Part shown: positions 13,179-21,422 of the stretch, piece after piece | Position numbering within the stretch: the first letter of the stretch is position 1 | Layout: each line of letters opens with the position of its first letter | Source: a virus | Virus record (IMG/VR): IMGVR_UViG_3300042465_003958 | Location: 1 to 25,432 of that record | DNA: 25,432 bases | Direction: 5' to 3' (one strand) | Program-made: the position numbers and the translations under genes | Notes under the pieces: model-generated | The model's database searches: none | Told to the model about the DNA's origin: nothing | What the model saw: the letters and a program-made list of their open reading frames with translations, nothing else

Positions 13179-13802
13179 TTAGTATAAAAACAAAGGATCT
13201 GATTTACAAGATTCAGTTAAATTTTTTTGCCATTTTAGGGAATAACAATCAATATTATGTTCAATCAATACTTTTAGAACCGAATTGGGTGTATATTTTA
13301 ATCTACTTAATAGCATTTTCTCAGGGGGTATATTTTCTACATAATCAAATTTTTCAAATAATAGTAACATTTCATCTATTGGACCTCCAATAATATAATC
13401 TCCATAATATCCACCATCCCAATTATGGAATGAGAAAAAATTTAGTTTTGATAAATCTAATAAATCAAGCAGTCTTTCATATTCTGGTATTAAAATATCC
13501 GACCTAATTTTAATAACTTGGGTGTACCCTAGTTTTTTTGCAAGAACACAGCCCTCATAAGTGGATTTAAATTGTAAATTACAATTTTTATTCCCTGCTA
13601 TGGTTGGATATGATGATTTTACTATCTTAGAAAAACTAGAAGATTCACATATTTCGTCTTCCCAAGTGGAGATTATAACATCATCTCTGTAACAATTTTT
13701 CAGAGAATTCAAATAAGATAACGGTCCTTGAATAATTAAAATTTTACTCATTTGTACATGAGGGTGTATCAAAAATGAAGAGGTGTTCTTCTGTTTATTC
13801 AT
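13179..13802 (-). CDS. WavE-like lipopolysaccharide synthesis protein
   Basis: A 207-residue protein resembling the WavE family of LPS-core enzymes, which are thought to be glycosyltransferase-like. Recognisable parts are QGPL (about 25-28), VIISTWEDE (about 42-50) and VIKIRSDILIP (about 95-105), the RSD probably metal- or donor-binding. The start at 13802 has AGGA five bases upstream, overlapping the stop of the preceding gene; an internal ATG at 13751 is an alternative that would put the QGPL strand nearer the N-terminus. Confidence 0.6.
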   Translation of the reverse strand: MNKQKNTSSFLIHPHVQMSKILIIQGPLSYLNSLKNCYRDDVIISTWEDEICESSSFSKIVKSSYPTIAGNKNCNLQFKSTYEGCVLAKKLGYTQVIKIRSDILIPEYERLLDLLDLSKLNFFSFHNWDGGYYGDYIIGGPIDEMLLLFEKFDYVENIPPEKMLLSRLKYTPNSVLKVLIEHNIDCYSLKWQKNLTESCKSDPLFLY

Positions 13803-13804
13803 AA

Positions 13805-14632
13805 TTATCCTACAAGATATTTACAATTCTCATAAAGACCAACATCTTTCAAGAACCATTTGTGCATGATATGATTATTGAGACACTCGCAAACAGGGTA
13901 ACGCATCAAATTTTTGGACTTTCCTTCCTGCTTTAGAACTTCATTTGTAAATTGTCTCTTGTCTTCGACATTATACGCATCAAAGAAATTACTATCAAAC
14001 CAACCATTAGTGACATTTATTTCATACTCGCTACCTTTTGTCAAATAAACAGAAAGTTTATCGAACATCAAGATAAATTTGTCCATGTTATCTGAACTAG
14101 AGTAAAACCAATGGTCAGCCATACCCGCATTGAGTTGATCCCACATAGCATTATACACATATCGCATATCATTGTATGGATTAAAATTTAATCTAGAAAC
14201 GAAATACTTCCCAGACCAATTTCTATCTCTATGTCCAACATCGTATCTGCACGATAAGACGCAATCGTATTTGAATCTATTGTCTTCTTCAAATTTCTTT
14301 TTCATCTCCAATGCCTTCGCTCTAGTGTAGTAGAAACTAAAAGCTCGGAAAAGATATTTATAATCTTTATTAGATGTTGTTAAAAAATAACCTAAATCAA
14401 TGCTGTTTACATTATTTGTGAAATCAATTTGCTTTTCTATCAGATACTTCTTTGGATTGTATTTTTCAAGTATCGAATCTTTATCTCCGACACTCCAACT
14501 ATGACAAAAGAAGTCTACATCATTTGTATTGGAGAGTACCCGCTCCTTGATATGCTGATAACCTAAATCACCAGAATTTGAAAAGTGGTTGTTGTATAAA
14601 CCGTATAGACAAACTGCGGTCTTCATCTTCAA
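13805..14632 (-). CDS. Probable glycosyltransferase-related protein
   Basis: A 275-residue protein I cannot place in a named family. An N-terminal strand-loop (AVCLYGLYNNH, 5-15), a VDFFCHSW segment (39-46), and a central YDCVLSCRYDV (about 122-132) resemble the donor-binding region of WavE-like and other short GT-A-type transferases. Its ATG overlaps the preceding stop as ATGA and it ends 2 bases before the WavE-like gene. Context makes a role in glycan building likely; no catalytic residue is proven. Confidence 0.55.
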   Translation of the reverse strand: MKMKTAVCLYGLYNNHFSNSGDLGYQHIKERVLSNTNDVDFFCHSWSVGDKDSILEKYNPKKYLIEKQIDFTNNVNSIDLGYFLTTSNKDYKYLFRAFSFYYTRAKALEMKKKFEEDNRFKYDCVLSCRYDVGHRDRNWSGKYFVSRLNFNPYNDMRYVYNAMWDQLNAGMADHWFYSSSDNMDKFILMFDKLSVYLTKGSEYEINVTNGWFDSNFFDAYNVEDKRQFTNEVLKQEGKSKNLMRYPVCECLNNHIMHKWFLKDVGLYENCKYLVG

Positions 14633-15285
14633 ATCATCCCTCTTTCTAAGGTATTTATTTTTAGCAAATCAAACTCTTTACTATATTCTGAATTCCACTT
14701 ACCCTTGTTTATCGCTGTAGCCATGTAAGGAAATACATTACTATTATAGTGATCTAAACCTCTTTTAGTTTCATTATTATAATGAAATAAATTATTATAT
14801 TTTGCGGCAGCAGTTTGACAATCTTTTTCAAACTCCCATATTGTTTTACCTTTGTTTTGTACTAACAAGTCTTTTAAAAAATCTTTATTAAGTATAGTTG
14901 CTTGAATAGAAAAAAAATAAGGACCGTCATTTTTATATAAAGTATCGGATATTTTTTGAGAAGGCACTACCCCTGATCTTAGTAATTTTATATTATAATC
15001 TTTTAAAGAAAAATACAAATCAAGCAAATCAAAATTTGGTTGATCGTATAAAATAAAATCTTCATGCATAAATAAAAATCTATCCGGTAATTCATCAATA
15101 CAGCTTAATAATCTGTCAGTATAACAGAGATGATTTTGGTAAATTAGAGTTTTGCAATCGTTAATAATTTTGTCACACACGCATATGATATTATTCATTT
15201 CATATTTTTTTAATTGCTGTTTTGATATTTCAAAAACATCAAAATAATCACTATGCGTGTATAAAACTAAGGGTAAATTTTTCAT
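14629..15285 (-). CDS. Probable glycosyltransferase-related protein with HED motif
   Basis: A 218-residue protein of uncertain family. It begins with a strand (LPLVLYTHSDY), and has DRFLFMHEDFILYD (about 68-81), where HEDF could be a metal-binding acidic motif like those of GT-A proteins, followed by a C-terminal MATAINKGKWN region. The ATG at 15285 overlaps the upstream stop as ATGA, matching other junctions in this operon; an in-frame ATG at 15297 would add four residues. Extremely AT-rich. Function is inferred mainly from position among glycan genes. Confidence 0.5.
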   Translation of the reverse strand: MKNLPLVLYTHSDYFDVFEISKQQLKKYEMNNIICVCDKIINDCKTLIYQNHLCYTDRLLSCIDELPDRFLFMHEDFILYDQPNFDLLDLYFSLKDYNIKLLRSGVVPSQKISDTLYKNDGPYFFSIQATILNKDFLKDLLVQNKGKTIWEFEKDCQTAAAKYNNLFHYNNETKRGLDHYNSNVFPYMATAINKGKWNSEYSKEFDLLKINTLERGMI

Positions 15286-15971
15286 TTCCACACACATACT
15301 TTCTCATTATCACTTCCACCATACAAGTAACTCCTTTTGAACCCTTCTGTTTGTAGCCAAGGATTTAGAGTTGATCCTATATCAATGTATGTATTATTTT
15401 TATTATTTTCCCACAATTGATGAGCTAGTATATTTCCAAAAGGACCACAGCAAAATAAAAATAATTCATTATTAATATTTAATGATTTTATTTCATTTAT
15501 TAATAATAGGTTTTCTACCCATGCATTTTTTTTCACAGGAAAAAATCTTTCTACTTTAAATGGTAGATTAGATATACTTGATTTTTCATTTGCAATTAAG
15601 TTAACTTTATGATTTGAGTATTCAGGAATAAAATTTTGTTTGTAATAACTATAGTTACTATTAACAAATATATTTGCGAATGTCAAATTAGATTCATTCT
15701 GACCCGAAAACTTTTTCATATCATAATAGGCTGATCCTTGGCAACAATAACAACTTATTCCAACAAAATAGTTATCATGTTTATATTTAAACGAATCAAT
15801 TAATAATTTTCTAGAATGCTGCGTTGAATGGTCAGATCTAAATTCATTATTATCTAGTATTAGACCATTCATTGAAGCCCATTCACCATCAGCATATTTA
15901 CTGAATGCGAAGTTCTCTTTATTTTTTAACTTTGAAAATAATTTTTCAATCTCTGATCTAAAATGTTTCAA
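15282..15971 (-). CDS. GT-D-fold (DUF1792-like) glycosyltransferase, TTG start
   Basis: A 229-residue protein whose NFAFSKYADGEW (about 20-31) matches the RFGDGE-type motif of GT-D glycosyltransferases such as the DUF1792 family, and whose FCCGPFGNILAHQLW and YIDIGSTL stretches near the C-terminus match their second half. These enzymes extend glycans on bacterial surface proteins or polymers. The initiator is TTG at 15971, supported by AAAGG 7 bases upstream and by the N-terminal position of the motif; no ATG lies in frame before it. It overlaps the 2-epimerase gene by 14 bases and the next gene by 4. Confidence 0.65.
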   Translation of the reverse strand: MKHFRSEIEKLFSKLKNKENFAFSKYADGEWASMNGLILDNNEFRSDHSTQHSRKLLIDSFKYKHDNYFVGISCYCCQGSAYYDMKKFSGQNESNLTFANIFVNSNYSYYKQNFIPEYSNHKVNLIANEKSSISNLPFKVERFFPVKKNAWVENLLLINEIKSLNINNELFLFCCGPFGNILAHQLWENNKNNTYIDIGSTLNPWLQTEGFKRSYLYGGSDNEKVCVWK

Positions 15972-16947
15972 AACATAACCTTTCCAAATCTTTAGCTATA
16001 AGCTCAGAAGAATCTCCATTTCCGAAAGGGGAGAATTCTTTTATTTCTTTATTATAGTGATTCATAAAATTCATTATTAATACTTCAGGAGTATCACAAA
16101 GTAAACTTGATTCACTAGGTCTTTCTGTAGTTTTTCTACATACGAAACATAGTTTTTTAAAGTAGGATGATTCTTCCTGAATTCCCCCACTATCTGAAAT
16201 AACACAATGAGATGATGCTAAAAGTTTTAATAGTTTATCATGAGGTAGTGAATCACACACCTTTACTTTTTTAAATACAGATAAATTATTTTGGATAGAG
16301 GGGGATGGGTGTGCAGGGAATACGAACTCTAGATGAGGATTTTCATTTGCCAAGAATTCTATTGCTTGAAACCATTTTATTATATTAGGCTGATTCTCTC
16401 TTCTGTGAAGTGTAACTAACACTTTGTTTGTTTTTGTTACTTCTATGTTTATTAGATTATCTATACAAGTATTACCTGTAACTAATACTGAGTCTTTATC
16501 AAAACCTTCAACATACAAATAACGCTTTTCTCTATCAGTAGGACAGTAATGAATATCAGCTAAACTGCTAATAATTCTTCTATTAGATTCTTCTGGATAA
16601 GGATTATATCTATCAAAAGATCTCATCCCTGCTTCCAAATGAATAACTTTTATACCACTATGAAATGCATTTAGTGCCACGGCTGCTGCTGTAGTAGTGT
16701 CTCCTTGTACTAAAACATACTTCAAATTTTTTAGAGGATATCTTAATACTGATAAAAATATTGAGTTCAAACGATTCTTAGAAGAATTTTTAATTCGTAT
16801 AAACTCATCATAAGGACATTCTTTGATTAAATCAGTGTGTTGGGAAACTTGAAATAGTTTGTATTCTATAGATCGTTTTTGTAAAGCCTTTAACAAAGGC
16901 TTTAATTTTATATATTCAGGTCTAGTTCCATAAAATATGCCTATCAT
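15958..16947 (-). CDS. wecB: UDP-N-acetylglucosamine 2-epimerase
   Basis: Interconverts UDP-GlcNAc and UDP-ManNAc, supplying ManNAc for surface polysaccharide. The 329-residue product shows the GT-B-fold family motifs GTRPEYIK (7-14), QGDTTTA, HLEAGMRS, PEESNRR, TLHRREN and SDSGGIQEE in the expected order. Length is slightly below the usual 370. The ATG at 16947 is chosen over an in-frame one at 16971 because AGGAG is 4 bases upstream and it forms an ATGA overlap with the GT2 gene. Confidence 0.9.
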   Translation of the reverse strand: MIGIFYGTRPEYIKLKPLLKALQKRSIEYKLFQVSQHTDLIKECPYDEFIRIKNSSKNRLNSIFLSVLRYPLKNLKYVLVQGDTTTAAAVALNAFHSGIKVIHLEAGMRSFDRYNPYPEESNRRIISSLADIHYCPTDREKRYLYVEGFDKDSVLVTGNTCIDNLINIEVTKTNKVLVTLHRRENQPNIIKWFQAIEFLANENPHLEFVFPAHPSPSIQNNLSVFKKVKVCDSLPHDKLLKLLASSHCVISDSGGIQEESSYFKKLCFVCRKTTERPSESSLLCDTPEVLIMNFMNHYNKEIKEFSPFGNGDSSELIAKDLERLCFETF

Positions 16948-17687
16948 TTTACTCCTAATACTGTTTTCCATCCGTTGTCTATACTATAAGAGACACAATA
17001 ATCTCTTTCTGAATAAAATTGTTGTATTGGTTTGATTGAACCATTAGAAGATGCTTTATTATCATTCCCATATTCCATCGCTTTTAAAGAACTATGTAAT
17101 CTTAAATTATTACTAGGATGCGGAGGGCAGTAAGTTCTAATGTTTCCATGCTTTTTAGCTAAGAAACTTAATTGAATATCCTCTCCATTTTCTAATGTAG
17201 CTGGAATCTCGTACCACATATAATTTAAATGGGATCTTCTCAAAAACCAAGCGTGACCCACCAAATCAACTTCTACGGTCTGTTCGTTTTGTGAGGGCCA
17301 TCCAAATCTATAGTGTTGATAATACAATCTTGAAGCTAGGATACATCCAGCACCCCCAAGTATACCATCATGAGTTTTTAAGGTATTCAAACAATTTTCA
17401 AACCACATATCTCCAGGAATGGTGTCATCATCAAAAAATGCAATATACTCTGTTCTAGCTAATAACCCTATAGCAAATCTAGCATGATATTTACAGTTAG
17501 TGCTAGATCTAAAAACTTTGTCAAAGCCTAAGCTTTCTGGATTAAAATTTTTGTTTTCTTCTGTAGTATTAATCCACAACCAAATTTCTTTGGGTTTTAC
17601 AGTTTGATTTTTTATAGAATTTAATTGTTCCTGTAAATATTGTGGTCTTTTATAACAATTAAGTATTACTGTAATATTGTTTTCCAT
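16944..17687 (-). CDS. GT2-family glycosyltransferase
   Basis: A 247-residue inverting GT-A glycosyltransferase. It has the N-terminal ITVILNCYKRP strand, FFDDDT (84-89) as the DxD metal-nucleotide motif, and an ENGEDIQLSF segment (about 161-170) resembling the ED acceptor-site motif. No transmembrane helices, so it is cytoplasmic. The start lies inside the upstream gene (22-base overlap) with TTAGGA close before it. Donor and acceptor sugars are unknown. Confidence 0.85.
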   Translation of the reverse strand: MENNITVILNCYKRPQYLQEQLNSIKNQTVKPKEIWLWINTTEENKNFNPESLGFDKVFRSSTNCKYHARFAIGLLARTEYIAFFDDDTIPGDMWFENCLNTLKTHDGILGGAGCILASRLYYQHYRFGWPSQNEQTVEVDLVGHAWFLRRSHLNYMWYEIPATLENGEDIQLSFLAKKHGNIRTYCPPHPSNNLRLHSSLKAMEYGNDNKASSNGSIKPIQQFYSERDYCVSYSIDNGWKTVLGVK

Positions 17688-18436
17688 CGTCCTAAGATCT
17701 CCTCTGTTTCTATAACTTCTGGATTATACTCCGCTCCTATGTAAGGAATCCCTGCAAGTTTACATTCAGCCTCTACTAACCCATACGTTTCATACTTAGA
17801 GTTATGATAAACAGCGTCTAATGTATTATACATTATAGTTTTATCGTTACAATGATTTTCAAGAGTTACATTGTACTTTAGTAAAGGTTCTATAAACTGA
17901 TTAAAGTACTGTAAATCTGATATTATTCCATACAATCTCACTCTCTTATACCCATCATCTAATGCTTTTTGGACTGACAAATGCGTTTGTTTATGTGAAT
18001 CAATACTTCCTATAACTCCTGCGGTCTTGGTTTCTGGAGCTTTCCAAGTAATTCTATCTACAATAGGTGGAATTATGACATTTGGATGATTTATAGAATG
18101 ATATTCTTTTTGTCTTTGGCTAACAAACTGAATAACATCATAACCTTCCAAAGGTAAATCCTTCAGTGGAAACAAATTTGATTCATGACAACTTAGAATG
18201 TGCTTCTTTAAGTTTCTAGTATTGACCATTAAAAAATGGCTGATAACTGTATCATGCACCGTTATCTTGCAGTCATTTAATAAAGCCCCTTTACACTTAT
18301 TCATATGCCAAGGATGGGGACCGTAAAAAGTACATTCATAACCATTTGCATTTAGCAAATTAGTTAGCTTTATATGATGTTCTGTGCTGCCGCCAGGGTT
18401 TGACCAGCCACTAACTAATTTGATTGGTCCTACCAT
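17666..18436 (-). CDS. GT4-like glycosyltransferase
   Basis: A 256-residue GT-B-type transferase. It begins with KLVSGWSNPGGSTEHHIKLT, the glycine-rich acceptor loop of GT4 enzymes, and ends with YHNSKYETYGLVEAECKLAG (about 209-228), the EX7E-like donor-binding region where the glutamates contact the nucleotide sugar. It is shorter than typical GT4 proteins. Start at 18436 has GAGGTGATGA immediately upstream, a near-perfect Shine-Dalgarno site located within the previous gene (26-base overlap). Confidence 0.8.
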   Translation of the reverse strand: MVGPIKLVSGWSNPGGSTEHHIKLTNLLNANGYECTFYGPHPWHMNKCKGALLNDCKITVHDTVISHFLMVNTRNLKKHILSCHESNLFPLKDLPLEGYDVIQFVSQRQKEYHSINHPNVIIPPIVDRITWKAPETKTAGVIGSIDSHKQTHLSVQKALDDGYKRVRLYGIISDLQYFNQFIEPLLKYNVTLENHCNDKTIMYNTLDAVYHNSKYETYGLVEAECKLAGIPYIGAEYNPEVIETEEILGRWKTILQ

Positions 18437-19583
18437 TCATCACCTCTTTATATAATTCAATTCTGCTCTTGACCATTTTATTCATATCAAAGTTTTCTTC
18501 TGTTAACTTGTGTAGATTCTCTCCCATTCTTTTGACAAGATCAGGATTCTTTGCACACAAGGTTAATATTCTAATCCACTCAAGTATTCCCTTATCAGGA
18601 TCAATCAAAAATCCTGTTTCTCCATTTTTAATCCATTCGGAATAGCATCCTACATTTGAAGCAATAAGGGGAATTTTGTAACGACCACATTCTGCTACCT
18701 TAATTTCAGATTTAGAATCGTTAAACTCATTCATTTCAAGTGGAGCTAAGGCAATATCCATGTTCGTAAACATAGAACCATATCTATCTGGCATCAATGC
18801 ATAATGTATAGACCAATTACTTACTCCTTTAAAGCCTCTTAGGATTATAGCCTTATACTTTCTCCAAACATCAATTTGCCAATCATCCTCTGGTGTTCCT
18901 TGTGGTGGATGCCCATAAAAATCCCATCTACAGTTTTCTCTACCAACTCGTTGATTAACCAAATGAGGCACCCCTGAAAAATATTTAAGATCTTGTTCAT
19001 GGTGAATACCACCAACCCAGCCGAATCTAGTATAATTATTTTTAGGTTTAGGTATTCTATGTAAGTTCCAACAAGGTAAATTATAATCAATTGTATTTTT
19101 TACAACTGCTAAAGTAGTTTGAGGTCCACAAAAGGGAGCCACTCTTTCAGCAAACTTGCTTTGAGTTACTGTAACTAAATCTGAATTGTGATAAATAAAC
19201 TTAGTTATCTCCTCAAGACCTTTTTCCTTGTAAACATGATATAGTCTATGCCCAGGATAAATATTAGTTAATAGATCATCTGTGTCATAGTGTACAAACT
19301 TACCAAACTCCTTAGCCTTGCCTATGATTCTAGCTGTATAATTACCTCCGTAATTACAAAGATTTTGAGTGAACACAATATCTGCCCACTTCATATCAGC
19401 AAAATCCCAGTTAGGTATCCACTGACCAGTCTTTTCATCTATTCCAAGTGGATTCTTATTCCATCGAATCTCGACCTGATCAGGATATAGCTCTTCTAGC
19501 TTTCTATAAGGTGCTATGATTCTGTAATAAGAACATCCACCTTCATTAGCTGGTACACACAGTATTTTAAGTTTCTCTGCCAT
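18411..19583 (-). CDS. GT4-like glycosyltransferase, first gene of glycan block
   Basis: A 390-residue GT-B-fold transferase. The N-terminal ILCVPANEGGCSYYRI (7-22), the HYDTDDLL segment (about 98-105), FGWVGGIHH, and the C-terminal SEIKVAECGRYKIPLIASNVG (glutamate-containing donor region) followed by NGETGFLI are typical of GT1/GT4 family enzymes. It is the promoter-proximal gene of the block that begins just after the terminator at 19601-19633. There is no clear Shine-Dalgarno site; a TATACA box lies 8 bases before the ATG. Confidence 0.85.
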   Translation of the reverse strand: MAEKLKILCVPANEGGCSYYRIIAPYRKLEELYPDQVEIRWNKNPLGIDEKTGQWIPNWDFADMKWADIVFTQNLCNYGGNYTARIIGKAKEFGKFVHYDTDDLLTNIYPGHRLYHVYKEKGLEEITKFIYHNSDLVTVTQSKFAERVAPFCGPQTTLAVVKNTIDYNLPCWNLHRIPKPKNNYTRFGWVGGIHHEQDLKYFSGVPHLVNQRVGRENCRWDFYGHPPQGTPEDDWQIDVWRKYKAIILRGFKGVSNWSIHYALMPDRYGSMFTNMDIALAPLEMNEFNDSKSEIKVAECGRYKIPLIASNVGCYSEWIKNGETGFLIDPDKGILEWIRILTLCAKNPDLVKRMGENLHKLTEENFDMNKMVKSRIELYKEVMNGRTNQIS

Positions 19584-19600
19584 AATTAAATTGTATAGTT

Positions 19601-19633
19601 AAAAATAGAGGACACCTTTTTAGAGGTGTCCTC
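19601..19633 (-). terminator. Strong intrinsic terminator
   Basis: GAGGACACCT at 19608-19617 pairs perfectly with AGGTGTCCTC at 19624-19633 over a 6-base loop. On the minus strand the stem is followed by TATTTTT. It ends the replication transcript downstream of the lipoprotein-like gene and separates it from the glycan block. Confidence 0.88.
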
Positions 19634-19657
19634 ATATCATAGACGATTTATATTAGT

Positions 19658-20194
19658 CTATGCTTGGGTTTGTGAATATTCTTGTTCAGGCTGAGGCTGC
19701 TTTGTCGAGTGTGCAGCACCTATTGCAGCAGCCAAAGCAGTCATAGCACCACCTATATCAATATTCTTGTCAAAAGGCATGATTGAGGTGAAAGCCTTAA
19801 CATATTGTTGACGCTTACGTTGCGAGAACAGAGCCACAATACCTTCCCATGCAGCTAGGCTGGGGAAGAATGCAGCAGCGACACCAAAGATTGCTTGAAT
19901 AATTCCAGCAATATCGACACCTTCAGGCTTACCTAGAGGTACATACGCTGCACCTTCCTGTAGCTGCTCCTTTTCCGCTAGAACAACCTGAGTCCCCTCT
20001 GGGATTACTGCTTGAAGTTCTTCAGGAAGTTGCTCCTTAGGAATTACAGCAGCGGGCTTTTCACCCTCCTTAAGTTGATCATCAGTTGTGACCGCAATAG
20101 GATCATCAACAAACCATTCCTTCATAGTAGCACAGGAAGTTGTTCCCATGCCTACAACTAGCGCAAAAAGAGATACAGTTAAAAAGTTTCGCAT
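19658..20194 (-). CDS. Putative lipoprotein with hydrophobic C-terminal helix
   Basis: A 178-residue protein with an N-terminal signal: basic MRN, hydrophobic core FLTVSLFALVVG, and TTSC (C21) as a lipobox, so it may be lipidated and anchored in the envelope. The middle is acidic and proline-rich. Around residues 96-125 is a hydrophobic stretch (IIQAIFGVAAAFFPSLAAW), followed by basic SQRKRQQY and a second alanine-rich helix. AAGGA precedes the ATG by 7 bases. It could act in lysis, superinfection exclusion or as a membrane structural protein; no family is recognised. Confidence 0.65.
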   Translation of the reverse strand: MRNFLTVSLFALVVGMGTTSCATMKEWFVDDPIAVTTDDQLKEGEKPAAVIPKEQLPEELQAVIPEGTQVVLAEKEQLQEGAAYVPLGKPEGVDIAGIIQAIFGVAAAFFPSLAAWEGIVALFSQRKRQQYVKAFTSIMPFDKNIDIGGAMTALAAAIGAAHSTKQPQPEQEYSQTQA

Positions 20195-20197
20195 AAA

Positions 20198-20944
20198 TTA
20201 TCCTTGTAGCTTGGAAAGGTAATCATCATCGGAAACGTCATCCGATCCCTTAGATGCCTTACCCTTCGGAATAGGACCGCCCATAAGAGCGGCTGCGGCT
20301 TGCTTCACTTCCTCATAATCCTCCAGCTTAACAAGCTCATGGACATCATGGAGACTTCCCATGACCGAAGCGATCTCAGCCTTGCTGCCAAGCGTAGAAG
20401 CCTTAGGACGAGGAGCCGATTGATCGTACTTCGGCCATTGTCCATCCATTTCCTTCACGATCTTGAAATCGTGACCCTTTTCAGGGTCGGTGATGTCACC
20501 GAAGTCTTCATCCAGCATAGCAGCAATAATCTTCTTGAACAAAATAACACCGACAGAAAGGATCTTAATATCGTTGCTATCACGATCAAGAACATTCATG
20601 TAGTAACGAGCGCGAGGCTTAATGATGCGAGCAAGATCTTCATCTTCCTTGCGACCAGTCTTCCACAACGCATAATAAAGATCACACAGAGGACATTGTT
20701 CACTGTGAACCTTTCGGCAGTGTACGTTCTTCACCGTATCGTCAGGTCCAGGAATTCGGTGAATCTTAGTTTCAGCATAGAATTGCTTCTCTTCATCCTT
20801 CCAAGGGAGGATACGGACCATATTTCCCCCATCCTTGATTTGGTAAAACTTCTGAAGGAAGTCTCCATTAGCGGAGCTTGTAGCTCCACCAGGATTATTA
20901 AGTTGTTCGTGCTTTTTACGAAGTGCGTTAAGATCAATAGGCAT
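20198..20944 (-). CDS. gp32-type single-stranded DNA-binding protein
   Basis: Binds single-stranded DNA during replication and recombination. The 248-residue protein has a basic N-terminal LNALRKKHEQL (cooperativity 'LAST'-like region), a zinc site H62-x13-C76-x7-C84-x2-C87 matching the T4 gp32 arrangement, an OB-fold-like core (RARYYMNVLDRDSND), and an acidic C-terminus (SDDVSDDDYLSKLQG) for protein partners. CAGGAG precedes the ATG by 8 bases. It ends 3 bases before the lipoprotein-like gene. Located next to a UvsY-like candidate and the helicase, as in T4-type replication clusters. Confidence 0.88.
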   Translation of the reverse strand: MPIDLNALRKKHEQLNNPGGATSSANGDFLQKFYQIKDGGNMVRILPWKDEEKQFYAETKIHRIPGPDDTVKNVHCRKVHSEQCPLCDLYYALWKTGRKEDEDLARIIKPRARYYMNVLDRDSNDIKILSVGVILFKKIIAAMLDEDFGDITDPEKGHDFKIVKEMDGQWPKYDQSAPRPKASTLGSKAEIASVMGSLHDVHELVKLEDYEEVKQAAAALMGGPIPKGKASKGSDDVSDDDYLSKLQG

Positions 20945-20981
20945 AATAGTTCTCCTGTTTAAGTAGTGTTATAATAGTTGG

Positions 20982-21419
20982 TTACTTGTAAAGTTTAGTC
21001 TCTTCCCGCTTATTTGCGGAGACTTGTTGCAACATATCCTTCTTCTGCTCAAGAGCGCGAACGAGTCCCTTGAGTAGTTCATACTTGAACGATGCTTCGT
21101 TCAGCTTACGAGTAGCAGCAATATACTGCTCATCGGCAAAGACTTGATCATCAAGATCCTTAGCGGTCAGCTTATTGCCAACCTTAGAATTGTTCCTATA
21201 AGAGGAACGAATCGTAGATGCAACTCTCACATTATCCGCTTCGATATCATTAACAGTCTTCTTGGCAAGACTCATCAAAGCGTGATAGTAAGAATAAATA
21301 GTGGGTTGGCGTTGCATTTCCAGTTCGATATTAGAATCATCGAACATTACCAAAGCGTCACTAATAGTCTTATAGTTTTCCCAAGTAAAGTCCTCTAAGG
21401 ACTCAATAAATTGTTTCAT
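20982..21419 (-). CDS. UvsY-like recombination mediator candidate
   Basis: A 145-residue, almost wholly helical protein. Its size, the D-x-x-I-E-L-E-x-Q start of a helix at about 29-36, the SLAKKTVNDIEADNVRVAST central helix and the long C-terminal AATRKLNEASFKYELLKGLV helix (about 101-120) resemble T4 UvsY (137 residues), which loads the recombinase on gp32-coated DNA. The gene lies directly upstream of the gp32-like gene, which supports the idea. Sequence likeness is weak, so this is an inference. No Shine-Dalgarno site is visible; the ATG is 3 bases after the preceding gene. Confidence 0.55.
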   Translation of the reverse strand: MKQFIESLEDFTWENYKTISDALVMFDDSNIELEMQRQPTIYSYYHALMSLAKKTVNDIEADNVRVASTIRSSYRNNSKVGNKLTAKDLDDQVFADEQYIAATRKLNEASFKYELLKGLVRALEQKKDMLQQVSANKREETKLYK

Positions 21420-21422
21420 AAA

